Below, piece by piece: positions 8,193 to 16,555 of a stretch of DNA of 56,944 bases. The number at the start of each line of letters is the position of its first letter. The stretch's first letter is position 1. The notes under the pieces were generated by a model, which saw nothing but the letters and a program-made list of their open reading frames with translations, did no database searches and had not been told where the DNA came from. Source of the DNA: Paenibacillus lupini (lineage in GTDB: Bacteria > Bacillota > Bacilli > Paenibacillales > Paenibacillaceae); contig NZ_JAASRW010000016.1 of NCBI RefSeq assembly GCF_011761355.1, forward strand, positions 1 through 56,944, given 5' to 3'. Made by a program: the position numbers and the translations under genes.

Positions 8193-9155
8193 ATGAATCT
8201 GTTGATTGATCCAACGGCGTTTTCCCTTGGGGACATTCATGTGCGTTGGTACGGCATCATTCTTGGTACGGCTGCATTGGTCGGTTTGCTGCTGGCTGTA
8301 CAGGAAGGGAAAAGATTCGGCATTAAGCCGGAGTTTTTCATGGATCTCTTGCTGCTTGGCGTGCCATCGGCCGTTATTTGCGCGAGAATTTATTATGTAG
8401 CATTCACATGGGACGAGTATAAGAACAATTGGGTAGATGTCTTTAAAATTTGGAATGGCGGGATTGCCATCTATGGGGCCTTGATCGGGGCTTTTGCATG
8501 TGGCTTTTTCTATTTCCGCTATAAGGGTTACTCTTTCTGGCGAATGGTAGACATTTGCGCACCTGGGCTTCTAGCGGGTCAAATGATTGGCCGTTGGGGC
8601 AACTTCATGAACCAGGAAGCATACGGCGGTCCGGTGGATGAGAGCTTCCTGCGGAATACGCTGCATCTGCCTGACTTCATTGTGAATCAAATGTATGTTG
8701 CAAGTGAAGGCGTTTACCATCACCCTGCGTTTCTCTATGAGTCGCTCTGGAGCTTGGTCGGTATTATCCTCTTGATGGTTATTCGTCGTCAAAAGTTCCT
8801 TCGCGCTGGTGAGCTTGTTGCGTACTACTTTATCTGGTACTCAATCGGCCGCTTCTTCATTGAAGGAATGCGTACGGACAGCTTGGCTTTCCAAGGTCCA
8901 GGGGCACTGGGTTCCCTGATGGATGCACTATGGACACCGATGACTTGGTTTGGCTTTGAACAAGGCTTCCTTGATCCGGCCTATGGCGATGTACGTGTCT
9001 CGCAGCTTCTCGCGGTTATCCTGATCATCGCGGCAATCATCTTCATCGTTGTGCGCCGTTCAACAGGGGCAGCATCTATCCGCTATCAGGATCCGATTGT
9101 GTCCACGAAGGAGACAGCGGTGCCTGTAACGGATGTAAAGACGGACAACCTGTAA
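8193..9155 (+). CDS. lgt: Prolipoprotein diacylglyceryl transferase
   Basis: The 320-aa polytopic membrane enzyme attaches diacylglycerol from phosphatidylglycerol to the lipobox cysteine of prolipoproteins. The Lgt signature is visible as GRWGNFMNQEAYGG (about residues 131-144), preceded by WNGGIAIYGALIG. It lies 50 bases after hprK with GAAGGAG before the ATG, in the order seen in B. subtilis. It will modify lipoproteins such as the sugar-binding protein at 49.7 kb. Confidence 0.95.
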   Translation: MNLLIDPTAFSLGDIHVRWYGIILGTAALVGLLLAVQEGKRFGIKPEFFMDLLLLGVPSAVICARIYYVAFTWDEYKNNWVDVFKIWNGGIAIYGALIGAFACGFFYFRYKGYSFWRMVDICAPGLLAGQMIGRWGNFMNQEAYGGPVDESFLRNTLHLPDFIVNQMYVASEGVYHHPAFLYESLWSLVGIILLMVIRRQKFLRAGELVAYYFIWYSIGRFFIEGMRTDSLAFQGPGALGSLMDALWTPMTWFGFEQGFLDPAYGDVRVSQLLAVILIIAAIIFIVVRRSTGAASIRYQDPIVSTKETAVPVTDVKTDNL

Positions 9156-9186
9156 GCTTTTATAAGCAGTAGGAGTGAAGATAAGC

Positions 9187-9840
9187 ATGACGGGCAATAT
9201 ACGAACAATGCTGTTCGATCTGGATGGCACGATTATGGACACCAATGAGCTTATTATTCGCTCGTTTCTGGAATCACTGAAGGGCCATGTCCCTGAGGGA
9301 TTCGGCAGAGAACATATTATCCCGAGTATGGGACTTACACTTCAAGCGCAGTTTAGACATTTTACAGGGCTTGAGGATGTTGACCACCTGATTAAAGCTT
9401 ATCGTACGGTGAATACAAGACTTCATGACGAGCTGCTCCGGCCATTCCCTTATACGAATGAGGTCATGAAGAATTTGCATGAACAAGGCATTCAGATTGG
9501 CGTTGTTACGACGAAGATTCGGATGTCGACAGAACGCGGAATGAAATTTTGCGGGCTGTATGATTATGTCGATGCGTTTGTTACGGTTGATGATGTTACG
9601 AATCCGAAGCCGCATCCTGAGCCAGTACTTATGGCGTTAGAGCAGCTTGGGGCTGACCCGGCAACTACGATTATGATTGGTGATAGTACCGTTGATATCA
9701 TCTCCGCGAAGGAAGCGGGAGTAATCCCCGTGGGTGTTGCCTGGTCGCTGAAAGGCCAGGAGCTGCTGAAGGAGAGCGGAGCGCAGTATATCATTGAAGA
9801 TATGCGCGAGTTGTATGCATTCGCAGGAATGGAGCGATAG
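9187..9840 (+). CDS. ppaX: Pyrophosphatase PpaX (HAD family)
   Basis: The 217-aa HAD hydrolase has motif I FDLDGTIMDTNELI near the N-terminus, motif II VVTTK and motif III/IV MIGDSTVDIISAKEAG. PpaX hydrolyses the pyrophosphate released when HprK works as a phosphorylase, which fits its place downstream of hprK. I start it at the ATG at 9187, eight bases after AGGAGTGA, because the earlier GTG at 9175 lies within that ribosome site. The yvoD gene found between lgt and ppaX in B. subtilis is absent. Confidence 0.9.
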   Translation: MTGNIRTMLFDLDGTIMDTNELIIRSFLESLKGHVPEGFGREHIIPSMGLTLQAQFRHFTGLEDVDHLIKAYRTVNTRLHDELLRPFPYTNEVMKNLHEQGIQIGVVTTKIRMSTERGMKFCGLYDYVDAFVTVDDVTNPKPHPEPVLMALEQLGADPATTIMIGDSTVDIISAKEAGVIPVGVAWSLKGQELLKESGAQYIIEDMRELYAFAGMER

Positions 9841-9843
9841 CCG

Positions 9844-10341
9844 TTGCGAAACGTTGAGCGTTATCCGGTGGAAGGACCAAATGCACTGTGGCAGGTATAT
9901 CATACGGTAAGCCGTCTCAAGGCGGTACGGAATTTTATCGCGATTCAAGCTGCTCGTTATTGTCCGGAGCTTACGGTTAAGAATTGGATCTACCGCCGGA
10001 TCCTTGGGATGAAGGTCGGCAAGCAGACCGCGTTTGCGCTGATGGTTATGGTTGATGTGTTTTTCCCAGAGAAGATTGAAATAGGGGATAATACGATTAT
10101 TGGCTATAACACGACCATTCTGACGCATGAGTACTTAATCAAGGAATATCGGCTGGGCAATGTGAAGATAGGCTCTCATGTTATGATTGGGGCTAACACG
10201 ACCATCCTTCCTGGTGTAACAATTGGAGATCATGCGGTAATCGCTGCTGGTTCGATCGTCCATAAGGATGTACCAGCCTATACGTTTGTTGGAGGCAATC
10301 CCATTCGGGAGATTAGGCGGACGGATACCGAGTTGAACTGA
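9844..10341 (+). CDS. yvoF: YvoF-like hexapeptide acyltransferase
   Basis: The 165-aa protein has left-handed beta-helix hexapeptide repeats in its second half (IEIGDNTIIGYNTTI… VKIGSHVMIGANTTILPGV… IGDHAVIAAGSIV) and ends like maltose/galactoside O-acetyltransferases (VGGNPIREIR). The acceptor is unknown. It begins with TTG at 9844, nine bases after GGAG and only three bases after the ppaX stop, so it is part of the hprK operon. The conserved position matches B. subtilis yvoF. Confidence 0.82.
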   Translation: MRNVERYPVEGPNALWQVYHTVSRLKAVRNFIAIQAARYCPELTVKNWIYRRILGMKVGKQTAFALMVMVDVFFPEKIEIGDNTIIGYNTTILTHEYLIKEYRLGNVKIGSHVMIGANTTILPGVTIGDHAVIAAGSIVHKDVPAYTFVGGNPIREIRRTDTELN

Positions 10342-10364
10342 TCCAGGATCTTTATAACAAGGGG

Positions 10365-10416
10365 AAAAGCCTCACTATTCGCGAACACTCGAAAGAGCGC
10401 GAATAGCGGGGCTTTC
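10365..10416 (+). terminator. Terminator of the hprK operon
   Basis: Long stem from AAAGCC…CTATTCGCG to CGCGAATAG…GGCTTT, followed by a short T-rich tail (TTTCTT). It separates the hprK group from the histidine operon. Confidence 0.8.
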
Positions 10417-10456
10417 TTGCTGGATAGCACACTATTGGAAGAGATGCCCAGCTATC

Positions 10457-10485
10457 TTGACGGAAGCGAATGTTCATGCTAATAT
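10457..10485 (+). promoter_or_regulatory. his operon promoter
   Basis: TTGACG (10457-10462) and TAATAT (10480-10485) separated by 17 bases, about 75 bases before hisZ. Confidence 0.65.
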
Positions 10486-10506
10486 TACGTCTAATACTTT
10501 ATTTTG

Positions 10507-10542
10507 TTAGTATGGTAACATGGTAGCACTTTAATATACTAA
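10507..10542 (+). promoter_or_regulatory. Candidate operator in the his leader
   Basis: A degenerate palindrome TAGCACTTTAATATACTA (10524-10541) lies between promoter and hisZ; TTAGTAT at 10507-10513 also pairs with ATACTAA at 10536-10542. No T-box is seen. A repressor site, for example for a TrpR-family histidine regulator, is an inference. Confidence 0.4.
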
Positions 10543-10560
10543 AGTAACCGAAGGTGAATA

Positions 10561-11790
10561 ATGATGTCTAAACCAAAAGTATTCGAGAAGCCAATTGGCG
10601 TTAAAGATTATCTTCCAAACGCAGTAGCAAAGCTGCGTCATATTGAACGTGATGTACTGGCCTGTATGAAGGGCTGGGGCTACGAACAGATTATTACTCC
10701 AACGATGGAATACTACGATACAGTAGGGGTCGCGAGCTCGACTTCGGATCAGAAGCTGTTCAAGCTGCTCAATAACCGTGGTACGACGCTTGTATTGCGC
10801 TCGGACATGACAGCACCGATTGCTCGTGTGGTGTCTTCCCTCCTTAAGGAATCGCAATTCCCGCTGCGCTTGTCTTATCATGGCAACGTATTCCGCTCTA
10901 TTGAAGAAGAGTCGGGCCGCGAGGCTGAGTTTTTCCAAACAGGTGTAGAGCTTGTTGGTGATGCTTCCGCTGAAGCGGATGCAGAGGTTGTTGCACTGGC
11001 CATTGCTTCCCTTAAGGCAGCTGGTGTTAACCGTTTCAAAATTGCGATTGGTCATGTCGGCTTCCTGAACGGTTTGTTTGAGGAGACGCTGGCTGGACGT
11101 GAGGAAGCGCAGGAGCAGTTGAAGTCCTGCCTGCTTAACCGTGACTATGTCGGCTATCGTGAGAGCCTGCGTGAGCTTGAGCTAGAGGAGCCGGTACAGC
11201 GTGAGCTGGAAGGTATTCTCCGTCTACGCGGCGGGCAGGAAATCTGCGAACAGGCACTTGAGCTGAGCGCAGATGCGACGGCGCAGAAGTCCATTCGCCA
11301 TTTGTGTGAGATCTGGGATGTGCTGAAGGCATATGGCGTATGCGAGCATGTACTGATCGATCTGACGATGATTGGTGACTTCTCTTATTACACAGGCATG
11401 ACGTTTGAGGGTTATGCGGCGGATCTAGGATTCCCAGTGGCAAGCGGTGGACGTTATGACAATCTGCTCAGCCAATTTGGACGTCCAGCACCGGCTACAG
11501 GCTTTGCCCTAAAGACAACACGCATTCTGGAGCTTGTTGGTGCAGAAGAAGACACAGCGGGTAATGAGCGTGTCCTAATTGGCTATGATGGTCAAGGCCG
11601 TGCAGAAGCGCTCGGAGCGGCTCAGCAGCTTCGTGAGCAGGGAAAAGCTGTTGTTACAGAACGTATGGCAGCAGAGGATTGGAAAGGGCTTGTTGTAGAA
11701 GGCTCGTTTACTTATAAAGGTGTAGCGTATACGAAAGGAATGCCGTTCATCAGAGGTGTAGAAAAGGCGACAGGAGGCAGCGGACAATGA
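10561..11790 (+). CDS. hisZ: ATP phosphoribosyltransferase regulatory subunit HisZ
   Basis: The 409-aa paralog of histidyl-tRNA synthetase acts as the regulatory partner of the short form of HisG. The class II synthetase-like core is visible (MEYYDTVG…, LRSDMTAPIARV, SGGRYDNLLSQFGRPAPATGFAL) but without the tRNA-binding C-terminal domain. Two ATG codons lie at the start; AAGGTGA lies just upstream. Its last codon overlaps the hisG start (ATGA), so the two subunits are translationally coupled. First gene of the his operon. Confidence 0.94.
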   Translation: MMSKPKVFEKPIGVKDYLPNAVAKLRHIERDVLACMKGWGYEQIITPTMEYYDTVGVASSTSDQKLFKLLNNRGTTLVLRSDMTAPIARVVSSLLKESQFPLRLSYHGNVFRSIEEESGREAEFFQTGVELVGDASAEADAEVVALAIASLKAAGVNRFKIAIGHVGFLNGLFEETLAGREEAQEQLKSCLLNRDYVGYRESLRELELEEPVQRELEGILRLRGGQEICEQALELSADATAQKSIRHLCEIWDVLKAYGVCEHVLIDLTMIGDFSYYTGMTFEGYAADLGFPVASGGRYDNLLSQFGRPAPATGFALKTTRILELVGAEEDTAGNERVLIGYDGQGRAEALGAAQQLREQGKAVVTERMAAEDWKGLVVEGSFTYKGVAYTKGMPFIRGVEKATGGSGQ

Positions 11791-12431
11791 GCGAAGCGAG
11801 AAAAGATATTTTGAAGGTTGCGATGCCAAAGGGCCGCATCTATAAGCAGGCTTCGAAGCTGTTCCGTGAAGCGGGTCTGCCGATTCCAAGCGACTTCGAT
11901 GATACACGTAAGCTCATTATCGAGCTGCCGGAGGTTGGCATGGAGTTCATCATGGCGAAGCCGGTTGACGTTCCAACTTATGTGGAATACGGTGTTGCCG
12001 ATATCGGAATCGTGGGCAAAGACGTCCTGATGGAAGAGAACAAAGACGTCTATGAGCTTCTTGATCTGGGCATCGCAAAATGCCGGATGTCGGTTATTGG
12101 TCTTGCGGATTGGAAGCCGGCTATTAATCCACGGGTAGCGACGAAATATCCGAATGTGGCTTCGCAATATTTCCGTGAGCTGGGGCAGCAGGTTGAAGTT
12201 ATCAAGCTGAATGGTTCAATCGAGCTTGCACCACTTATTGGTCTTGCTGACCGCATCGTAGATATGGTAGAGACGGGTCAAACACTACGTGAGAATGGTC
12301 TTGTGGAGATGCAGTCCATCTTCCCAATTACAAGCCGTCTGATTGCGAACCGTGTCAGCTACCGGATGAAGAATGAAGTGATTCAAGGCTTGTGTGACCG
12401 TCTGCAGAATACGATTACAGCCAAAGTATAG
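11787..12431 (+). CDS. hisG: ATP phosphoribosyltransferase, short catalytic subunit
   Basis: The 214-aa protein is the short form of HisG, which joins ATP and PRPP in the first step of histidine synthesis and needs HisZ for activity and feedback control. Family stretches include MPKGRIYKQASKLFREAG, GIVGKDVLMEENKDVYEL and the PRPP-binding segment DRIVDMVETGQTLRENGL. Overlaps hisZ by four bases; hisD follows after a short gap. Confidence 0.95.
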   Translation: MSEARKDILKVAMPKGRIYKQASKLFREAGLPIPSDFDDTRKLIIELPEVGMEFIMAKPVDVPTYVEYGVADIGIVGKDVLMEENKDVYELLDLGIAKCRMSVIGLADWKPAINPRVATKYPNVASQYFRELGQQVEVIKLNGSIELAPLIGLADRIVDMVETGQTLRENGLVEMQSIFPITSRLIANRVSYRMKNEVIQGLCDRLQNTITAKV

Positions 12432-12474
12432 CACGATAGATAGAGCGATATAGGTGAGGAAGGGGCGAAAGCTT

Positions 12475-13761
12475 ATGCGGATTATGCAGGCGGAGCAGTT
12501 TGGACTGCAGCGTGAGGTGGAGTACGGAACACCGGAGCAAAATGAAACGGTGCGTCAGATCGTAGAAGCGATCAAGGCGGAAGGAGACGCGGCACTGCTG
12601 CGGTATACGGAGCAGCTGGACCGCGTCCAGCTTGATGCGTCATCGCTTCGTGTGACGCAAGAGGAGATTCTGGCGGCGTACGATAAGGTCGACGCCGATT
12701 TCCTCACGGCAATCCGCGAGGCAGCCGTGAATATTCGGGTATTCCACGAGAAGCAGAAGCGTAATTCGTGGATGGATTTGCAGCCGGACGGTACGATGCT
12801 CGGGCAAATTCTCCGGCCCCTGAAGCGGGTCGGCGTGTATGTGCCCGGAGGCAAGGCGGCGTACCCGTCGTCCGTGCTTATGAACGTCATTCCGGCCCAG
12901 GTAGCCGGCGTGCCGGAGATCGTGATGGTAACACCGCCAGCAACAGGCGGCAAGGCTGGCATTGACCCGTATATTCTTGTAGCCGCTGCAGAAGCAGGCG
13001 TTAAAGAGATGTACCGGGTTGGCGGCGCTCAGGCGATTGCAGCGCTCGCTTATGGTACAGCATCGATTGCACCGGTTGATAAAATTTGTGGACCGGGCAA
13101 TATTTATGTAGCGCTGGCGAAGCGCTCCGTATTTGGTGCAGTCGACATCGACAGCATTGCTGGACCTAGCGAAATCATCGTACTGGCGGATGAAGGGGCG
13201 AATGCCTCTTATATCGCAGCTGACCTGCTGTCGCAGGCAGAGCATGATGAGATGGCTTCGGCAATTCTTGTGACACCTTCCGAGAAGCTTGGTCAAGCGG
13301 TCGCTGCCGAAGTAGAGCGCCAGCTAGCAACTCTGCCGCGTGAAGCGATTGCACGCGCGTCAATCGACAGCTACGGCGCGGTACTGCTAGTCGATTCCAT
13401 CGAAGCAGGTATCGACGTTGTGAACAAACTGGCACCAGAGCATCTGGAGGTGCTGACGGCTGATCCGATGAGCCTGCTTGGTCTCATCGAGAATGCCGGT
13501 GCGATTTTCCTCGGACCATACAGCTCGGAGCCGGTTGGTGATTATTTTGCCGGACCTAACCATATTATCCCGACGAACGGAACAGCACGCTTCTCCTCAC
13601 CGGTGAACGTGGATGATTTCCTGAAGAAGTCGAGTCTTATCTACTACAGCAAGGAAGCTTTGCTGAAGAACGGCAGCAGCATTATGACGCTGGCCCGTCA
13701 TGAGGGGCTTGAGGCGCATGCCCGTGCGATTGAGATTCGGTTAGAGCAAGAAGGAAAGTAA
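12475..13761 (+). CDS. hisD: Histidinol dehydrogenase
   Basis: The 428-aa NAD-dependent zinc enzyme catalyses the last two oxidations from histidinol to histidine. The conserved block GPSEIIVLADEGANASYIAA then DLLSQAEHDE carries the zinc Gln/His pair, and APEHLEV follows further on. I start it at the ATG at 12475, which has AGGAAGGGG upstream; a GTG at 12454 would lie before that site. The local sequence is somewhat more GC-rich than in hisG. Confidence 0.95.
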   Translation: MRIMQAEQFGLQREVEYGTPEQNETVRQIVEAIKAEGDAALLRYTEQLDRVQLDASSLRVTQEEILAAYDKVDADFLTAIREAAVNIRVFHEKQKRNSWMDLQPDGTMLGQILRPLKRVGVYVPGGKAAYPSSVLMNVIPAQVAGVPEIVMVTPPATGGKAGIDPYILVAAAEAGVKEMYRVGGAQAIAALAYGTASIAPVDKICGPGNIYVALAKRSVFGAVDIDSIAGPSEIIVLADEGANASYIAADLLSQAEHDEMASAILVTPSEKLGQAVAAEVERQLATLPREAIARASIDSYGAVLLVDSIEAGIDVVNKLAPEHLEVLTADPMSLLGLIENAGAIFLGPYSSEPVGDYFAGPNHIIPTNGTARFSSPVNVDDFLKKSSLIYYSKEALLKNGSSIMTLARHEGLEAHARAIEIRLEQEGK

Positions 13762-13792
13762 CAGACCATTCATATAGAAAGAAGGAATTATA

Positions 13793-14389
13793 GTGGCGGA
13801 TACACAACGGAAAGCAGAACTTGTACGTAAAACAAATGAAACAGATATTAAGCTTAGCTTTGCAGTAGACGGTACGGGTGAAGTGAAGCTCGAGACGGAT
13901 GTTCCTTTCCTGAACCATATGCTGGACCTGTTCGCCAAGCATGGCCAATTCGACTTGAATGTTGAAGCACGCGGCGATATCGACATCGATGATCACCACA
14001 CGGTAGAAGATATCGGCATCTGCCTTGGTCAAACTCTTCGTGAAGCGCTTGGAGACAAACGCGGCATCAAGCGTTACGCGAGCGTATTTGTACCGATGGA
14101 TGAGGCACTTGCTCAAGTCATTATCGACGTCAGCAACCGTCCTCACTTTGAATACCGCGCGGAGTACCCATCTCCACAAGTCGGCAGCTTCTCGACGGAG
14201 CTGGTTCATGAATTCCTGTGGAAGTTTGCTCTTGAAGCACGTGTTACGCTGCACGTCATCGTTCACTACGGCAAGAACACGCATCATATGATCGAAGCGG
14301 TGTTCAAAGCCTTGGGACGTGCGGTCGACGAAGCTACTAGCATCGATCCTCGTGTACAAGGAGTGCCTTCAACGAAAGGAGTGCTGTAG
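13793..14389 (+). CDS. hisB: Imidazoleglycerol-phosphate dehydratase
   Basis: The 198-aa single-function IGP dehydratase (step six) shows the metal-binding motifs FLNHML, DDHHTVEDIGI and VHYGKNTHHMIEAVFKALGRA. It begins with GTG at 13793, after GAAGGAA. No phosphatase domain is fused, in line with a separate HisJ phosphatase in this operon. Confidence 0.95.
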   Translation: MADTQRKAELVRKTNETDIKLSFAVDGTGEVKLETDVPFLNHMLDLFAKHGQFDLNVEARGDIDIDDHHTVEDIGICLGQTLREALGDKRGIKRYASVFVPMDEALAQVIIDVSNRPHFEYRAEYPSPQVGSFSTELVHEFLWKFALEARVTLHVIVHYGKNTHHMIEAVFKALGRAVDEATSIDPRVQGVPSTKGVL

Positions 14390-14390
14390 T

Positions 14391-15011
14391 ATGATCGCGA
14401 TCATCGATTACGGCATGGGCAATCTGCACAGCGTCAGCAAGGCGGTTGAGCGTCTTGGCTACGAGGCAGTCGTAACAGCTGATCCAGCGGTTATTGCTGC
14501 AGCGGACGGTGCAATTTTGCCGGGCGTTGGCGCGTTTGGCGATGCAATGGACAATTTGCGTGAGACGAAGCTTGATGAGGCAACAAAAGCTTATGCAGCT
14601 TCCGGCAAGCCGCTTATCGGTATTTGCCTCGGTATGCAGCTGCTGTTTACTCAAAGCGAAGAGCATGGCGTAAATGAGGGTCTTAATTTGCTCCCGGGCA
14701 AAGTAATTCGGTTCCAAGGTGACTACAAAGTGCCGCATATGGGCTGGAACAAGTTGAACTTCCTGCAAGACAGCCCGCTGTTCAAAGGCCTCGAGGAAGG
14801 GCATGTGTACTTCGTACACTCCTATCATGCGAAGCCGGAGGTTGCTTCTGACCTGCTAGCGACAACGGATTATCATCAGCAGGTAACGGCTATTGTGGGA
14901 CGTGGCAATGTGTATGGGATGCAGTTCCACCCGGAGAAGAGCAGTGAGCTTGGCATCAAGCTGCTGGGTAACTTCCTTGCTTTAACGGGAAGCCCGGTTG
15001 TACAGCGTTAA
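14391..15011 (+). CDS. hisH: Imidazole glycerol phosphate synthase, glutaminase subunit
   Basis: The 206-aa class I glutamine amidotransferase supplies ammonia to HisF. The nucleophile is Cys79 in GICLGMQLL, and the His/Glu pair lies in MQFHPEKS. The ATG at 14391 follows AAAGGAG and sits one base after the hisB stop; a longer in-frame start inside hisB is not needed. Normally hisA comes next; here hisF follows after 64 bases. Confidence 0.95.
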   Translation: MIAIIDYGMGNLHSVSKAVERLGYEAVVTADPAVIAAADGAILPGVGAFGDAMDNLRETKLDEATKAYAASGKPLIGICLGMQLLFTQSEEHGVNEGLNLLPGKVIRFQGDYKVPHMGWNKLNFLQDSPLFKGLEEGHVYFVHSYHAKPEVASDLLATTDYHQQVTAIVGRGNVYGMQFHPEKSSELGIKLLGNFLALTGSPVVQR

Positions 15012-15075
15012 CAGGCGATTACTCGCTACGATATAGATTAGATTCCAGCGATTAACGAGAGGGGAGCGTGCACAT
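15012..15075 (+). other. hisH-hisF spacer where hisA would be expected
   Basis: These 64 bases hold only the hisF ribosome site (GAGAGGGGAG) and a short stretch without recognisable hisA coding sequence in any frame. Most other junctions of this operon are overlaps or shorter gaps. Confidence 0.6.
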
Positions 15076-15834
15076 ATGCTGGCGAAACGTATTATTCCAT
15101 GTCTGGACGTGAAGGACGGACGGGTTGTAAAAGGAGTCAACTTCGTGAACCTGCGTGATGCAGGGGATCCGGTTGAGCTTGCGTCCACCTACGATCAGGA
15201 GGGCGCCGATGAGCTCGTCTTTCTCGATATTTCGGCATCGGTAGAAGGACGCGCAACAATGATTGAAGTTGTTAAAAGAACGGCTGGAGAGATTACGATT
15301 CCGTTCACAGTTGGCGGCGGTATCTCCCATGTTGACGATATGAAGCGGCTGCTTCGTGCTGGCGCGGACAAAATCGCAATCAACACAGCTGCGGTTCTTA
15401 ATCCATCTCTTGTAAGCGACGGTGCTCGCAAATTCGGCTCGCAATGTATTGTTGTAGCCATTGATGCGAAGTACAACGAGGCTTGGGGCGAGTGGGAAGT
15501 GTTCACCCACGGCGGACGCAAGGAGACTGGTATTAAGGTTCTCGAATGGGCGAAGGAGATTGAACGTTTAGGAGCAGGAGAGATTTTGCTCACTAGCATG
15601 GATGCAGACGGTACAAAAGACGGTTTTGACCTGAAGCTGACTCGTGCAGTATCGGACTCGGTTAGCATTCCAGTGATCGCTTCCGGCGGAGCGGGACGGA
15701 TTGAGCATTTCTCTGACGTATTCGAGAAAGGTCATGCCGATGCAGGCCTTGCGGCGACCATTTTCCACTACAAAGAAATGACGATCCGCGAAGTGAAGGA
15801 TGATCTGAGGCAGAAAGGCGTGGAAGTACGATGA
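15076..15834 (+). CDS. hisF: Imidazole glycerol phosphate synthase, cyclase subunit
   Basis: The 252-aa (beta/alpha)8 barrel cyclises PRFAR with ammonia from HisH to give IGP and AICAR. Diagnostic HisF features are IIPCLDVKDGRVVKGVNF with catalytic Asp11, FTVGGGI, IDAKYNEAWGEWEVFTHGGR, and TSMDADGTKDGFD. These set it apart from the related isomerase HisA. It overlaps hisI by four bases. Confidence 0.96.
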   Translation: MLAKRIIPCLDVKDGRVVKGVNFVNLRDAGDPVELASTYDQEGADELVFLDISASVEGRATMIEVVKRTAGEITIPFTVGGGISHVDDMKRLLRAGADKIAINTAAVLNPSLVSDGARKFGSQCIVVAIDAKYNEAWGEWEVFTHGGRKETGIKVLEWAKEIERLGAGEILLTSMDADGTKDGFDLKLTRAVSDSVSIPVIASGGAGRIEHFSDVFEKGHADAGLAATIFHYKEMTIREVKDDLRQKGVEVR

Positions 15835-16529
15835 CGGAACTGGCAGAACGCATCAAATGGAGCGAGGACGGTCTTGTTCCGGCAATTGTGCAGGATGCGC
15901 AGAGCAAAGAAGTTCTTATGCTTGCTTACATGAACAAAGAGTCGCTAAAGTTGTCGGTGGAATCAGGTGTTACCTGGTTCTGGAGCCGTTCCCGCAATGA
16001 GTTGTGGAACAAAGGGGCAACAAGCGGCCATACGCAGCGTATTCGCTCGATGTCGTATGATTGCGACGCCGACACGCTGCTCGTACGTGTAGATCAGAAA
16101 GGCCCGGCTTGCCATACGGGTGCGTACTCCTGCTTCTTCAACGAGATTGAAGTAGCCGACAATAGCACAGCGGAAGCAGAGGCTGAGGCATCCGCAGATA
16201 ATCGCTTTGCGATTCTTGGCGAGCTGGAGAGCGTTATCGCTGCGCGTTATGCAGAACGCCCCGAAGGCGCTTATACGACTTATCTGTTCGAGAAAGGTCT
16301 TGATAAGATCCTGAAAAAGGTCGGCGAAGAAGCTACGGAAGCGATTATTGCTGCGAAAAACAGCGACAACGACGAGCTTCGCTCGGAAGCAAGCGACCTG
16401 CTGTTCCATCTGCTTGTCCTGCTGCGTGAACGCGGTTTGCCGCTTGATGATGTGATGAATGAGCTGCAAAGCCGTCACGGCAAGCCTGCCACTAATAATG
16501 CGATGAGAAGAGAGCAGGCAGGCAAATAA
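15831..16529 (+). CDS. hisI: Bifunctional PR-AMP cyclohydrolase/PR-ATP pyrophosphatase
   Basis: The 232-aa fusion carries out steps two and three of histidine synthesis. The N-terminal cyclohydrolase part (about 1-115) has WSRSRNELWNKGATSGHTQ, DCDADTLLV and the metal-binding Cys of GPACHTGAYSCF. The C-terminal pyrophosphatase part (about 125-225) has YLFEKGLDKILKKVGEEATE and ASDLLFHLLVLL. It starts inside the last codon of hisF. Confidence 0.95.
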   Translation: MTELAERIKWSEDGLVPAIVQDAQSKEVLMLAYMNKESLKLSVESGVTWFWSRSRNELWNKGATSGHTQRIRSMSYDCDADTLLVRVDQKGPACHTGAYSCFFNEIEVADNSTAEAEAEASADNRFAILGELESVIAARYAERPEGAYTTYLFEKGLDKILKKVGEEATEAIIAAKNSDNDELRSEASDLLFHLLVLLRERGLPLDDVMNELQSRHGKPATNNAMRREQAGK

Positions 16530-16555
16530 CCTATTTTTTCAAAAGAAAGGCCGGT

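Noticed and set aside
10417..10560. T-box riboswitch before hisZ
   Set aside because: The conserved T-box motif (GGTGGNACCGCG) and a competing terminator are absent.
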